Below the pieces are notes generated by a model, which was not told where the DNA came from, did not search any database, and saw only the letters and a program-made list of their open reading frames with translations. A DNA stretch of 64,000 nucleotides from Albugo candida (lineage: Eukaryota; Oomycota; Peronosporomycetes; Albuginales; Albuginaceae): NCBI GenBank assembly GCA_905220665.1, contig CAJNAR010000164.1, positions 806,001 to 870,000 on the forward strand. The letters run 5' to 3'. The position numbers and the translations under genes were made by a program. The first letter of the stretch is position 1. Each line of letters starts with the position of its first letter. Below, piece after piece: positions 48,501 through 63,500 of the stretch.

Positions 48501-51500
48501 CATAGCAGGGTGTCTGAGATCCCACCATACCCAGATACACACTTTCTGAGTTTTCTAAAATCCAGCAGTTAATAACCTGGCAGCTTGGAGGTTCATTATC
48601 ATCCACTACGACTACATGAACTGTGGTTGATGCTGATAATTGAGTGGAATCCGTCGCAGTGACATTCAAAGTGTACATATTTGCCAATGATAGATTAAAT
48701 TGCCCACTATAAGCTACATATAAGCAGCCGTTGGTAGGATTCACAGCGAACATAGATCCATTGGCAGTGAGTGCATATTCCAGCGTATCGTTTGTATCAA
48801 CGTCGTGACCATTTACTACTCCGAAGATTGAGGAAACACGAGCAAATTCATGTACTGCCATGAAGTGGTCACGCTGTTGAAAGTACGGTGGCTCTGCCAT
48901 GTTGCTGATCTGAATTGTAAACTCGAAAGGTACGAGAAAGCCGCTGTTATCTGAAGCTATAATCATTCCTCGTATCGAGAGTGCCCTATTTTTCTCGTAA
49001 TCACAGCAGTTAGATGCTGTGTGAATTTCACCGCTTTCCGATATTGTCACGCTGTCAGCAACAGGTTGGCACTCCACCAGTAGAAACTTGAATGGATCAC
49101 CCTCTGGGTCTTTCCCACGTAGCTTTGTTACGTAGGTATTGGGTGACGTGTTTTCAGAAATCACTATATACGCAACCGATGATGGATCCAGAGCTGGAGG
49201 TTCATTGATGTTATTCACGAAAAGAGCTAGTGGCATTTGATCTTTCAGTAGAGGGGTACCCGTATCAGTGACTTCAAGCATAAAAGAATGCATCGATTGA
49301 TTTTCATAATCTAGCGCATTATAAGCTGTTGAAAGTAGAAGATCGCACGTTCTATCGGTAGTCTGATTGATGCGTACAACCATATTCAGTATCGATGCAG
49401 ATGATGTAGAAGGGATAACAATAGAGTAGGCGAGCCTTTGAGTCGCATTATCATCAAAATCGCGCGCGCTAAATTTTTCCATTAATGTTCCGTCTCCTGA
49501 ATTTTCGTTTGCATAGAGACAAAAATGTGTATTATCTTCAAGTTGGTTGGTCGCAACCCCTGTAAGCTCGTTCAGAGCACAGTTTCGAGCTAACTGAGGC
49601 CGTTCATTTTTGTCTATGAGGTGCACAGTCACTTCGGTTTCCGCTGTGTTGTTGGCCAAATCCTTCACTACAACAACCAGAGTATATAAAGCTTGAGATT
49701 CGAAATCAAGAACACCATTTACTGCCAAATTGCCCGACCCTGAGTCGATAACAAAAGGCGTTTGTTCAATACTGCTGACATCAGATTGTGTAGTTTTTAG
49801 TGAATATGTCAGAACATCTCCTGCATCAGGATCACTCGAGTAAATCGAAGGACTAATTATTGTAAATCTTGGAGAGTTTTCTTCAATGTATCGTGTTTGC
49901 TTTGAGTCAACCACTGGAGGCTCGTTAACGCCTTCGATTTGTACTAGGATTGAGCATTTTGATGATAAGGAAGAAGTGAGTCGACTAGAGTCATCCGAAT
50001 AAGTGAAGATGTCCTCTATGATGGCTTCCAAGGTATAAATGGATTGTTTCTCGTAGTCTAGCTTAGCTCTCGACGTCACAAAGAATCCAAAATATGTGTC
50101 ATTCAATGGTTTGATCGTGAACCATCCATCCTCTTGTGAGTTGCCAGATTTCAAGATAGCAAAATTTCCAATACGATTGCGACTTGATAAATCTGGATCT
50201 GACCAACTCAGTATATGCAAAAAATTCTCAGCTACAGCATTCTCTGAAATACTCACTGTAGTATCGTGGCAGATAGGCACTTCATTCCGATCGTTGACGT
50301 AAACTTGTAATGGATTTGCTAACACACTACTAAGCCCAAGCATATCGGTTGCTATTACGGATACGTTGTAACTTGACTCTCTTTCGTAATTTAAAACGTC
50401 GTCGTACTTAAGTCTCATCTCACCATCACAAGAATGCATTGAAAATATGTCTTGACTCTTCCCGGTCGATACCGAAATTATGTCAAGAATCGAGTAGCAT
50501 ATTTGATCATGTGCGTCTGGATCCATTGCCGGCGTAAGAGTCCCAACGTACGTATTCAAGGGTGAATTCTCATCCACATAGAATGGAGATTGATCTCGAT
50601 AGAATGAGGGAGGTTCATTCATGTCCAGGACTACAATTTGAATGATTGTGTTGGTACGTAAGGAACTAGGTACATCCTCACGTGCTTCTTTGGCCCATAC
50701 GACAAATTCGTATAGCGATATCTGTTCATAATCAAGCTGTCTTGAAACTCTAATGAGTCCTGAAGTTGGCGATACTGAGAAATCCAAGGTGTTGTTTTGG
50801 GAAAGAGTTATCGTATCATTTTCAGGGTCCCAGAAAACGATAGTTTCGCTAGCACCCAACGGAGAGGCATTCGTTGATCTAGAAAGAGCAGAGCCGATTG
50901 GAGCTAATTCGCTTACATAGAATGGACTTTGTGGGATAATCACGGGTGGTTCATTGATATTGAGTATTTCCAGTACAATCGGTGCGGAACAAGATAATCC
51001 GCCCCCGTCGATGCAGCGTGCCTCAATCTCAATGCGTTTACTGCGCTCGTAGTCAAAGGGTAAGATAACACAAATCAAACCTGTGGTTTCATGAATTGTC
51101 AAAGAACCCGATGATGGTTGGGATACTTTTGAGACGAGGAAGTGAGTCAGATTACCCCAAAGCATACCTGATGTCGATGATAAATCGGGATCGTACACGG
51201 CTATGTTACCAATGCAGCTCGCTTGATTCTCTTCAATCTGGAATAGCAATCGACTTGCATCGAAGTTACAGGCTTCGTTGACATCAGTGATCTGAATCGA
51301 AATGTTACTCGTTGCGCTGAGGCGCGGATTACCGTCATCAAAAATGCTGACTAGCAAGATAAGTCTGCGAACGGTTTCATAATCGAAATTCGAAGCATCC
51401 CAAACACGCAAAACTCCTGTCGTAGGATCTAAATCAACGCTTTTGCTTCGATTGCCAACAGCAGCTGAATCGTCTTTGAACTCGTACGAGGTCTGATCGA

Positions 51501-54500
51501 GAATGAACACGTGATTCTGAATCTGATCCTGGTCTTGAAAATTGATTTTACCAATGAATGTGTTTTGTGCACAATTTTCTTCTATGAAGAAGGCAACCCC
51601 TTCATCGGAGTTCGTTGTGGTGATCACTGGTGCGTCGTTCCTGTCGAGAATATTCACACTAAGAGTCGCACGAGACTCTAGCCCCATTGTGTCACGAGTA
51701 GTTATCTCCATTGTAAAGGCTGACTGCCTTTCATAATCTAGCCGCTCATTGAGCATCACAGTACCCATTGTAGGATCTTGTATCACAAACACCTTTGCGG
51801 GATCATTCAGAGTGTACGTCAAAATGTCATTTTCATCAGGATCATTCGCAGAATCAGCAATTTTGAAACTACTTGACAAATTGCGGGTCAAGGACAGGGA
51901 GCTGAAAGTCAAAGCATCCTCTGGAATAAACGCAATTTGGTCCTGTAGCACCGGTGCTTCATTGACGTCGATTATTTGTATGATCACCGAAGTGAACGCA
52001 CTAATGAAACCTGCTCCATTATCTGTTGCAGAAGCAATGATGCTGTACTCCCGTTGTTTTTCATAATCAATAGATGCTGCATCTTTGGCAATGATGAGTC
52101 CTGTACCATTCACTGAACTAACCATGAATGTTTCTAACGTGTTGACTCCCACTAGAGCATAGCTCAGAGTTTGATTTTGATAAGTATCCTCATCGATCGC
52201 TGCGATATGCCCAATCAATGTACACGCAGGTTGATTCTCTTGAATTTTGTACACATACTTCGTCGATGGAAACCTGGGTGCTTCGTTCTCATGAATAACA
52301 TTTATCATCACTTTGGCCGAATGGCGAAGACCTGCTTGATCTGTCACCCCTACAAAAACTTCATATGCGGATTTTATTTCAAAGTCGATCTCGCTACCAT
52401 TTTTTACAATTACTGCGCCACTCGATAAAACTTCAAACGTATCCCTCTCACTGTAGTTTAGACCAGTTGTATCTGCGACTATATTTTCTCTATAATAGGT
52501 AAGCGATGTGGGATTCGATGTCGTATCTGAATCAAAAGCAGAGATAAATCCAAGTATGCTACCATTTCCGCTCTTTTCACTAACACTGAAGGTGAACAAC
52601 GACTGAGAAAATCTGGGTGCTTCATTCACATCCTTGATTGTCACTGAGAGCAGAACGGAGTCATTAAACCTTGACTCTACATCGTAATCAGCTTTGATAT
52701 TGACCACGATTTGACAAGACGTTTGTGTCTCGTGGTCAAATATCTGACCGTCTCCTTTCAGAAGACGGATTTGCCCGCAAGATGGATCGATGCTGAATGT
52801 TGTAGTCACGTTTGTGTAATACTGAGAGGCTACACCGCATGTTGTACTGATAAGTGCAAAGCTGGATGTCAGTAGTGGAGATGAACATTGATAATTGCCG
52901 GCGTGGGATGAAAGCAAGTACCGACTTTCTTCATCCAGAACATAAGAACTAAGCGCACTTCCAATCAAATCACCTTCTCTAGCATCTTCAGAAATACTTG
53001 CGTGAACACTATCCAGGATGAAATATGGTGCCTCTACCACATTCAACAATTCAATCACCACTTTAACTTGGTCGGTAAGATTGTGCCTGTCTTGTACACA
53101 TATATCGATATAGTGTATTGGAGTGATTTCGTAGTTCAGACTACTCTGATCCACCACGAGTAATTTTGCCACATTTGGAGAGATTCGGAGCACATTGAAT
53201 GTATCGCTTTGTGTCTCTCCACACTCGTAGAATCTCAGCTCATCGTCTCTGTCACTATCGATCGCCGATATATGTGTTACTAGTGTGCCAGGCAACGCAT
53301 TCTCCGAGAGTGTCAAAACAATAAGTCTCTTTGTACGGCTTTGTGTATCCAGATTTTGAAATTGAGGTGCTTCGTTCACGTCTATCAAAATAATTTTTCC
53401 ACTGGCCGTAGCCGTCAGTTCTCCATCGGTGACCTCAATTGTCAGGGGGTACGATGACTGGGCCTCGTAGTCCATTACACATCCGGAACCTGTTGCCACC
53501 ACAATCTGACCATCAATAGTATCAACCTCAAAGCAGTGAGAGTATGTAGATTCCAGCTTCTTGAATGTAATAGTGGAATTTTGATCAGGATCGGAAGCGT
53601 TAAGAGGTGTACCCACTGGCGCCCCTGTCAAAGAGTTTTCCTCTACGTTGAAAATAAAAGCTTCCACGAATGGGGACTCATTCACGTCCAAAGTTTCAAC
53701 GTAGAGGTAACTTTCAGACTCCAGTCCGCCATGATCTCTCACCATGATGGTAAGAACATAGTGGATCTTCAATTCGTAATCGAGACCCTGGATGACGCTC
53801 AATTGTCCAGTTGATGGATTAATAAAGAATACTTGTTCATTGTTACCTGCAGTAATTTCAAACAAATACGTTTCGTGCATTTCTTCTGGATCATGAACGA
53901 GCTCTATCAGGGGTGGAATGTACATGGTCAAATTTGAAGGAAACGCGATATCCTCCCGTAATCGTATTGATTGATAAGAGCCAAGAAACAGTCTTGGCGC
54001 TTCATTGACGTCATTTATAGTTATAGTCACATTTGATGTTGCGAAAAGAAGCGCAGGGTCAGTTACTCGAATCCCAACTAGGTATCGTCGGCATGACTCG
54101 AAGTCAATTGTAACATTATTTTCCTGAAAAAGAATGCCATCAAGTAATCCAATTCCGAATCTGGTACTGGATGATAACTCTATAGCGTCGGGCTCTATGC
54201 AGTCTTCAGTAATAACGCTGAAAGCCAATGTATCATTCTCTGGGTCAGTTGCGCTAATTGCTGGTAGTATTTTTGTCAGGGAAGGATCATTTTCGTTTAG
54301 ATTGAATGAGTAGTTCGATTTCAAGCAAGGGGCTTCATTGATATTCTCAACTACGACTTGGACATTGATTGAAGTACTTTTTAAACCTCGGGAATCCATG
54401 GCAACAACTGGCAATACAATCATAGGGGTTGTCTCATGATCAAGAGCATCAGACTCGAGAAGCTGAATCCGATTTTCATGGATTCCGAATATACCTGATG

Positions 54501-57500
54501 GCATTCTGAGACTCACATTCCTGTCGAACATGAAAGTTACAGTATCGGGAACACCATTAGGCAGTAAGTCAGGATCAAAAAATGTCAGCTGCCCCTGGGC
54601 TATTGTGCCTTTGGCGCTGTTTTCCAGCATGCTGACTATTACATGAGATTCGCCTTTTGTAGTGATGATTGTCGGTGGCTCATTCAGGTCAAGAATGTCA
54701 ATGCGAACTCTTTGTACAGTTGAAATCAAGCCCCCCTGATCAAATGCTTGTACCTTTAGCGAACAGGTTGGAAACTGTTCGTAGTCAATTTTTTCGGGAT
54801 ATTTCATTATCACACTTCCGTTAAGCAGTACGTCGAACGGACAAATTTCGCTCTGTGTTGTCGAAGTCTGAAAATTGTGAATTCTCCAAGAAGATTCCAG
54901 ACTACTACCGATGTCATCATCCTGCACTTCGAGGTGACAAACTATTTTATTTGCGAACCGAAGTCGTTCCGACTGAGTCAATGTGTAATCCAGCTCATTA
55001 ACATAGCACAGTGTAGGAGAGATAAAAGACGGTGCATCATTCGCATCTCCAATTATGATATTGACCTTGTTGCAGTCTATCAAAGGTGGGTAACCTCCAT
55101 CAACGACACAAATTGAGTCCGTGATCTTCTGGAATTTTTCGTAGTCAAATGCACTCGCATTGGCTACGGTAATGACACCACTGATTTTATCAATTGCAAA
55201 TGCCGTCGTTGCTTGCATGCCTTGTTCTGTTTGAAATGTGATTGCACCCGAATTTGTTGTGATGCTATCGGGATCAGTCGCCTTTGCCACACATATGTAA
55301 TCACCTACACTAACGGAATCCTCACTGATGAGGCAAAGTATTTCTTCAATAGCTGGTGGTTCATTTATATCTAGTACTGTAATGAATACCACGCACAAAG
55401 CCTGTAAACCATCCTTGTCTTCTACTTTGACTTTGAGCTCGTACAGATTTTGAGACTCGTAATCCAGTAGCTGTATTGCAGTAGTAATTTGTCCCGTCTT
55501 AGGGTCTACTTGAAAAACCATTTTGTTCGGATCTGGGTTACCGCTCACAAGGCTGAATCGGCTACAATGTTCATCGCCAGCATCCACGTCATTGAACGTG
55601 ACAATGGCATTAGAAATGTTGTAGTGTTTCGCCAAGCTAAATTGAAAGGTCACCGAGGGCGTGCCAGTTAATCTACTGTCAAACGAGTCTACTTCACCGA
55701 CTCCACTTCCCTCAATTTTGAATACAGCGCTTTCCATGCTCATCCACGAAGGGATCGGATTGCGTTGGTCGGAATCAAATAGTCGAGCCAAATTTGGTGT
55801 CTGAATATTACGTGTGTATTGTTTTGAAGACAATGTCCATTCAACAAATGTCTCGGTGGTGTTTGCGCCTAGCTTATCGGTGCGGGTCCCCGTTTCAAGC
55901 ACTTGGTGCAATCTATCAGCATTCAACGTTGATATTTTGAGCGAGAATGGACCAATTTGACCAGATGGGACATGGAAATTCAGTTGTACATTCTCGAGGA
56001 AGAAAAAATCATCGCGTTCTTGAAAATCAAGATCCTGAAAGATCAGAACAGTTTGCGCTTGATGTCGCGTGAATGCATCGTATCCCATACCAAGTGTTCT
56101 TCCATCAAACAGGATAGTACTATCAGTTCCTCCCGTATTGATGATGTCAAAGTCATCACGCGAATTCTTGACATAAAATGTAAACGCCTCTGAAGCTAAT
56201 CCAGATTGAGAACGAGTACTTGGGGATTCTTTCAGTGAGAATGACATCGAGGGGATTGTTGTTGGTGGTTCGTTCACATCTAGTGAAATGATTTCAACGT
56301 TGCATGTTGTTTGAAGAGAGTTTCTACCGTCATGAGATATACCATCATCCCTCACTGTCACTGCTATACTGCTGGTATTTGGAAATCCATTCAGCGTCTC
56401 ATAATCGAAATTTGGGTAAGCAGATATATAAAGTTGACCTGTTGCAGGCGCAACACCCAGAAATGGATGCTGAAGGTCAAAAGTGAAATGTGTTCCCGAG
56501 TCAGCATCGTGAACGTATTGAATCAAAGGAGTACCTATCAAAGTACCCAGTGGTGCGCTTTCATTTGTATGGAACAAGAATTCGGAGTTTCTTGCACTTG
56601 TATTCTCGCATATTGGAGCAGTATTTCCAGGGATCAGCTCCAAAATCATGACGGCGGTGTCACTTAGTGAGTACCGATCAATCACTGTTGCAAACATGAT
56701 GCATTTGACATTTTCTCCATCAACTTCGTACAAATGAGACTGTAACGATACTGAACTGACGAATACTTCTCCAGAAGCAGCGTTTACACCAAAAGCACCA
56801 TCACACGGAATTAAGGTGAAGTTACTACTAGAACTAAATGTTGAGTAATTCTGCTCACTTGATGACACTAGAAATGTAGGAAAATCTGAAATGTCCGGAT
56901 CAATTGCACACAAGTTTCCAATGGTATCACCTTTTTGAGCATACTTGGAAACACGGAAGTCCAAAAACACATATCCAGGAAACCAGTCCTTCGAAGTGAT
57001 AGTATCATTTGACCTTACGAAAGCAGGTGCCTCGTTCATGTCGAGTACAGTCACTGTAACCTCCCCGGTAATGCATAGGGAAAGTGAGTCACAAACCACC
57101 ACGTTGATCAATATGCCGTGATTTTCCATGTTTTCCATTGTCTCAAAGTCCAAAGCTTGCTTTAATTGTAAGGCAGGGGAGTTTTCGTTACCAATTGTGA
57201 TTTGGTGTAAAGAATTCCCACCGCTGACCCCAACTATACGAAATGTTAAAGTTTGTCCATAATCAGGATCGACGACGGGGATGGTGAATATGGTGCTATT
57301 TATGGCAATATTTTCTGGAACACTCACTGTCCATGACGAGCCGATAACTTTCATCGGTGGCTCATTTACATCTTCCATTAGGATTACAAGTGTCAAGAAA
57401 GAAGATAATGGCGGTGTTCCAGTGTCTGTGACACTGACTCTAATCCATGCTTGATGGCTGGGTAATGATTCATAATCTAATTCAGCAGAATCGAGAACAT

Positions 57501-60500
57501 AGAGTTGGCCGCTTTTACCATCGATCCTGAAAGAATTAGGGATGGATTGAGTATGTAGGCTGTATGTCAAAGTTTTAGACTGCCCAAAGTCTTGATCTTT
57601 GGCAGTTGTGATAGTGTAAATCCAGTCTCCTGCAGCCGTATTCTCCTTCACTTGAAAGGATGCATCACTCACAAGTGGTTTTTCATTAATGTCAAGCACC
57701 ACGATCCTTAGTTCACAATCTGTAGAGCAGGCACCGTGATGATCACATGCCTCGTACAATAAAGCGTACGACGGAAATGTCTCGTAGTCTAGCTCAGCAT
57801 TAACCATCACGAGATCCTTATCAATTGCAAATACACCATTTTCTTCTCGAAAGCGATAAAATATCATCTGGCCTTCATCTGCTTTGTCGGGGTCTATTGC
57901 TTTCAAGGTGCCAGTGGACCTGGCACCAATCGGTGCGTCCTCAGAGAACGGCACATAGGCCACGTTGGCACAGTAAGGTGCTTCATTGAGATCAATAATG
58001 TTGATGGTCACTTCTGTTGAAGCTGAAAGTCGCATTTTGTCCGTGACTTGCACAATGAAAATATAGGATGACACTCGTTCGTAATCTAGGTGAGTATTAT
58101 TAGGAAGGGATACTTCCCCGGACCATGCATCCACTTGAAACGGAACAGTACTTGGTCCGGCCTGAACTATTGTGAACTTTAAAATATCGTTTCTGTCGGG
58201 ATCCATCGCATCAAGATTTCCAACGAAGGTTTTGTTTGATCCGTTTTCGGGTATGGAAAACGTGTAGCGGGGAGCATAGAATACTGGCGGCTCGTTAATG
58301 TCTAGTATATGCAGGGATACGTTGATAGAGGTTGCCAAGTGGTTTTTTGTTCGTACTTCAGTGGCTAAGACAGACAAGTAAATACCACCAATATAGTTTG
58401 CTTCGTAGTCAAATGGGTCTCTCGAGCGCAATTGCCCATGGCAAGCATCGAGATCAAAAAACGAAGACCAATAGGATGATTCCAGTCGATAAGTAATTGT
58501 ATCGTTCTCAGGATCCGAGACATATGTTGACAGTGCTGCTCCGATCGTATTCCCACTTGTCATCCCTTCTTCAATTTGGAAAACAATAGGGGTCACAGTA
58601 TCCAGTACTGGTGCTTCATTTATATCTTCTACATCAATTATCACATCGGAAACAGAGCTCAATTTTTCTCCTGTTTCCAAGATCTTATAAATTTGCAGTT
58701 TGCATTGATATTTGGGCGTTTGCTCGAAATCCAAAGGCGAATTTAGTTGCAGCAATCCCGTAGCATAGCCAATCGAAATAGAATTACCAGCGCAAGCATT
58801 GATAACGCTATAACGTAGGAGCTGGCTCGATACGGAATCAGGATCTGTAGCATTAATTGCAAAAAGGTTGCGGGGCACTAAACCGTTCTCAGATACTGAT
58901 ACAGTGATCGATGGGTTGACGATTGGACTCTCAACTACATCCAGTATACTAACATAGACTGTGCCTTCGGTTGTAAGGAACCCACCATCGGTCACCATAA
59001 CGTTTAAAATGAATTCTCGCTGACTCTCATAGTTCAACGAGAAGGATGACCGCAAAGATAATACACCACTTGAGAGGTCGATCGCAAAAATCGTGCTATT
59101 CACCAGATAGAACTGAAGCTTGGACCAAGAAGAGTTTGCTAACATCGTTGTTTTATTCGCATCAGGGTCGACACAATTTACGACCATGATTGCTGTTCCC
59201 GCTGTGGCATTTTCGGCGATGTAGCCGTGCTGGTTCGGAGGAATGAGAGGTGGCTCGTTCATGTCTAGAACTGTGACCGAAACAGTCTGCAGCGATGACA
59301 GGGGGAATTGAGCATCATTTATGAGAAGCACTTGGCATTTCAAAACCGGATGACGCTCAAAGTCAAACAATTTGGGGTCACGAACTCTGAGAGCATGACT
59401 CACATTGTCAAATACAAATGGGCAAGGTGCTTGTGTCTCGCTCGAAATTCTATTTCGGATGTAAACAGCGACTTTATCTTTGGCATTCGATAGAACAGGA
59501 TGGTAGTATGCAATGTGCTCGCCGGAAAGAGGGTTTTCGTTTATGCGGAAAATCAAGCCAGGTTCTGTCTTTCCGGGTGACTTGTATACACTCCTGACAT
59601 TGACATCGACAATACAGGAATCTGTCAAACCGTGAGAATCTGTTGCCGTTACATTGAGTCGAAAATCCGAGTCACTTTGTCGATTGATCCAATTCTTAAT
59701 GTATCCCAACTGACCTGTGTTTTGATCAATGAAAAAAGGTAGTGCGCGTGTGGACTCGTCGAGTTGGAAAATAAGTTTATCCTCCCCGTATTCGGCATCT
59801 TGATCGATAGCTCGTACTTTATGCTGAAGATTCAAAATGGTCAACGGACTATATATCTCAATTTTCAAACAGGCTGCATCACCCGTCCAAGAGATTGGAT
59901 AAATTCGCAACTGCACTGCAATAATATTTTGGACACTTACATTGTAAGAACTCATACCGGAATAAGCTCCACGAGTCATGATATAATCTGACTCTGTTGA
60001 GGCAAAAGCTTCAGAGCTTTTCCATCCAAAACAATGCGCTCTGCCAGGATCATACGGAGTAAATGGTGATGTCGAAGATGATCTATACCATAATTTGAAT
60101 TCTGTGACTGTGGATGATACGCCGGTTATAGAATTAAAGCCCGAAGCGATAGTTATCGTATCGATCATCGTTGAAGCTGGGAGAGAGAATTCAATGTAAT
60201 TTGCTGGATCATTGGAAGTATTTGAACCACTGCACCACGAATGAGTAATATTGTTTTCAGCACCAATTCGAACGAAGTCAAGCCCGTAATGGCCATACCC
60301 ATGCTCCTTCCTGTTGCCGAGATAGGAACTTGCATCAATTGTGGAAGCTTGAAGCAAAGCGGAGTTGGAGGACCCAACAAGTGCTATCTGTTTTGGATAT
60401 GAGCAGCATGTTATAGATTCAGAGATTATTGATGTACGCCAAAAATGGTCTCCGAACGCTGAGTTTTTTTCATCAGTAGGTATTGAATTCTGCAAGTATC

Positions 60501-63500
60501 CCCAAGGCTCACAGAAGTGTAGGCCTTGTTTCGTGCAATAGTCGTGTAGTTCTCGTAGTGTTGCGTTAATCATTGTGGGCTCGGCATAGAATTTGGTTAC
60601 TATAATCATACAAAACTGGTCAGAGGGGCTATGCAATGGGAATAGAATCATTCTACCTGGATATGTAATGAGTTGAGCAAGCTGCTCAGGTACAGCGATA
60701 GTAGCTCCGACGTACTGAAATCGAGTAATCCAACCGTGAAATGGACGACTGGACGATGATAATACCGCGGAAGAAGATGTTATCCACTTCTGAGAGTAAG
60801 CCGTGTAGTCATTTAATAAGGAACTTGTGTTGGTGCCTACTAAATTTTCATTGACATAAATACGAGCTGATCGATCCGCAAATGTTATAATTACGGTAAT
60901 ATGAGCCCATTCACGCAAAGCTACGACTGGGGCTGTGATAATTGATAAAGTAGACTGAGGCTCGACGATAATGAGTGAGATGGCATTATTGCGCAATACT
61001 GACAGGTTCAAGAATAACGAATCCATTGAATTTTCATTGGCGTGTCGCAATTCATAGATATTCGAGTAGCCATCCGATTCTGGATAAATCGCGACACTCA
61101 GCGTGTAATCAAGATTAGTTCCGAACACAATTGATCCTTCATGCATCAAAGATCCAAGATCAAAACTTGTGTTCCCATCAAAATAACCTCCGGGTGCCTT
61201 AAATTCTTCGCTATCCCAACTACAATATGACTCTTCAACTTCTCGTAACAATCGACAGCTGTTTGCATCCATCAAAGGGGCTTCGTTAACATCATCTACT
61301 TTGATAAGAAGTTTGCTGCATGCCTCCATATATGATAACATGTCGGTAGCGCAAATCTTGAACTCAATGGTAGGCTCTGCTTCATGATCAAGTCCAAATT
61401 GGTAATTTGACGTTGACCCGATGAAAACGACATCCGCACTCAGCGCGTCGATAGATTGTAGGATGAATCGTTTTGAATGTGGCACCAACGAGAAGTTCAG
61501 TACACTATCAATCCTCATTTTGGCATCCACAGTGCCAACTTTGCTACCCGGTAGGACATCTTCCGAAACGTTCAGCGTGAAACTGGCAAGAAGTGGAGGT
61601 TCTCCTCTTGCTACGGCTATAATCTCAACCATCAGTACATTGGTTGAAGACTTCCCAGCGCCGTATTCATCCACAGCAACGATTTGCAATCGATAAACGT
61701 CTTGTTTTAATGATGTGGAGGAGTTCGATATGTTGGTCCTTCTGAGGCATCTCATATCTCTTATTGAGAATTGCATGGGATGGCTCGACCAAATAATATC
61801 GTATAGAATTCTAGATCCACGATTTTCCGGGTCGATTGCGCTGAAGTATGTGATAACTTCGGTAGATGAAATGTTCTGGAGCACGCTCAGCTTTAAAGTA
61901 CTAGGAGAAAAGTACGGGGCCTCGTTAACGTCCGCAATTTGAACTTCTAATTCCCAGCTAATGCTGTTGGAGTCTAGATCAACAACATAGAGATCCAGAA
62001 AAGCCGTTGAGACTTCTTCGTGGTCCAGCAGTGAAGAGTCGAGGACCGTGAGTATCGCATCGTTGCTAGAAGTGCGATTGATTGCAAACATGCCTGCTCG
62101 CGGAAGTGAAGAAATTATTCTAAATGTCAGTTGATCATTCTTATCGGGATCATAGAAGTAAGAATTCAATCCTTGTAAGCTGACGACACTTCCGAATGGT
62201 GAATTTTCAGGTATAGATAAGGTCACACGATTTGGAATGCGAGTCGCATTGCGCAACTTTGGGGGCTCATTGACGTCTGTAAGCTGTATATTGAATGTCT
62301 GCGTTGATGAGAGACCGGTAGGCCCATGTATTGCAAGGTTAGTATTCGAGTATTCATAATCCGTGACCGTGACACAAATGTCAAAGACGGACTGATTTTC
62401 ATAGTCGAGACTCCCATGAAGGAGCTCCAGATTTGCAGATGTATAAGATGTCGGCGTGATCCGAAATGCGTCTTCGTTACCATCGCCCAATGTCGATCGA
62501 TGAGAAAATGACAAAGTCTGATTTTCGGGATCTACCCCAATGATGTTCATAATGATAGTTCCACCAATTAAGTTTTCGTAAATTGGATTCGAGATGATGA
62601 CAGAGAAGTCTGGCGCCTCATTCACGTCCAGTATATCAATGATCAACGAGCAATAAGTCGCTCGCTCTTCTCCTTCTTCTGTGACTGAGATTTGATACGA
62701 GTATTGGTTTTTGCGCTCATAGTCTAATACAGAGTCTGAACCGCTACCGCCAGAAACAAAAACTTGCCCCGAGTCGACACCTATTGCAAATATCGGAGAG
62801 TTCTCGTTGGTCAAAAGCTTAAATTGGAAAACCTTATTGTACCCGTCAGGGTCTTTAGGGGATAGAGGAGAGCCAACAAATGTCATGGGTGGGGAATTTT
62901 CGCAAACGGTGCGATAAATTGGACCCGTTATCTCAGGTGGCTCGTTCACATTCAAAATGTTGATATGGACCCATGCGGCTGCATTTAGAGGATTCACTGG
63001 ATCTGAGTCTTTTACCTGAGTGAGAATTGCGTACTGCTGTTTAACTTCGTAGTCAAGATGAGCATGGGCAGATACAAAGATCTGTCCATTGTCACTATTA
63101 ATATCAAATTGCGCAGGTGAAGATTGTTCCAAGATTGAGTAGGTCAAATTCCCGTAAGTCAATGCTTTTGGACCATCCAAGTCCTGATCTGCAGCAACTA
63201 ATGGGTCCCCGACAAGACTTCCAGGGCCTTTATCTTCTGCAATACTGCGACTTAGTGTTTCATTTCCAATAATCGATAGGCTCGATTTCGTGACGGTGCG
63301 CCAAAGCTCGTCATTTGATCGAAACTCAATGGTGACCGAGTCACTTTCAGAAGCAATCACATAAATAAAGATATCATGAACCCCCCGATGCATCTTTTTC
63401 TGAACGAATTCCTCATGAATATTACCATAAAAGGAGGTGTTTGGTCTGACCAATATCCCGTTGATCACAACTATGGCATTTGCCAATTTATCAACTGAAC

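Noticed and set aside
35912..62511. Many plus-strand open frames of 60-216 codons opposite the giant gene
   Set aside because: They are antisense shadows of a strongly biased coding strand; none shows a domain or fitting splice partners.
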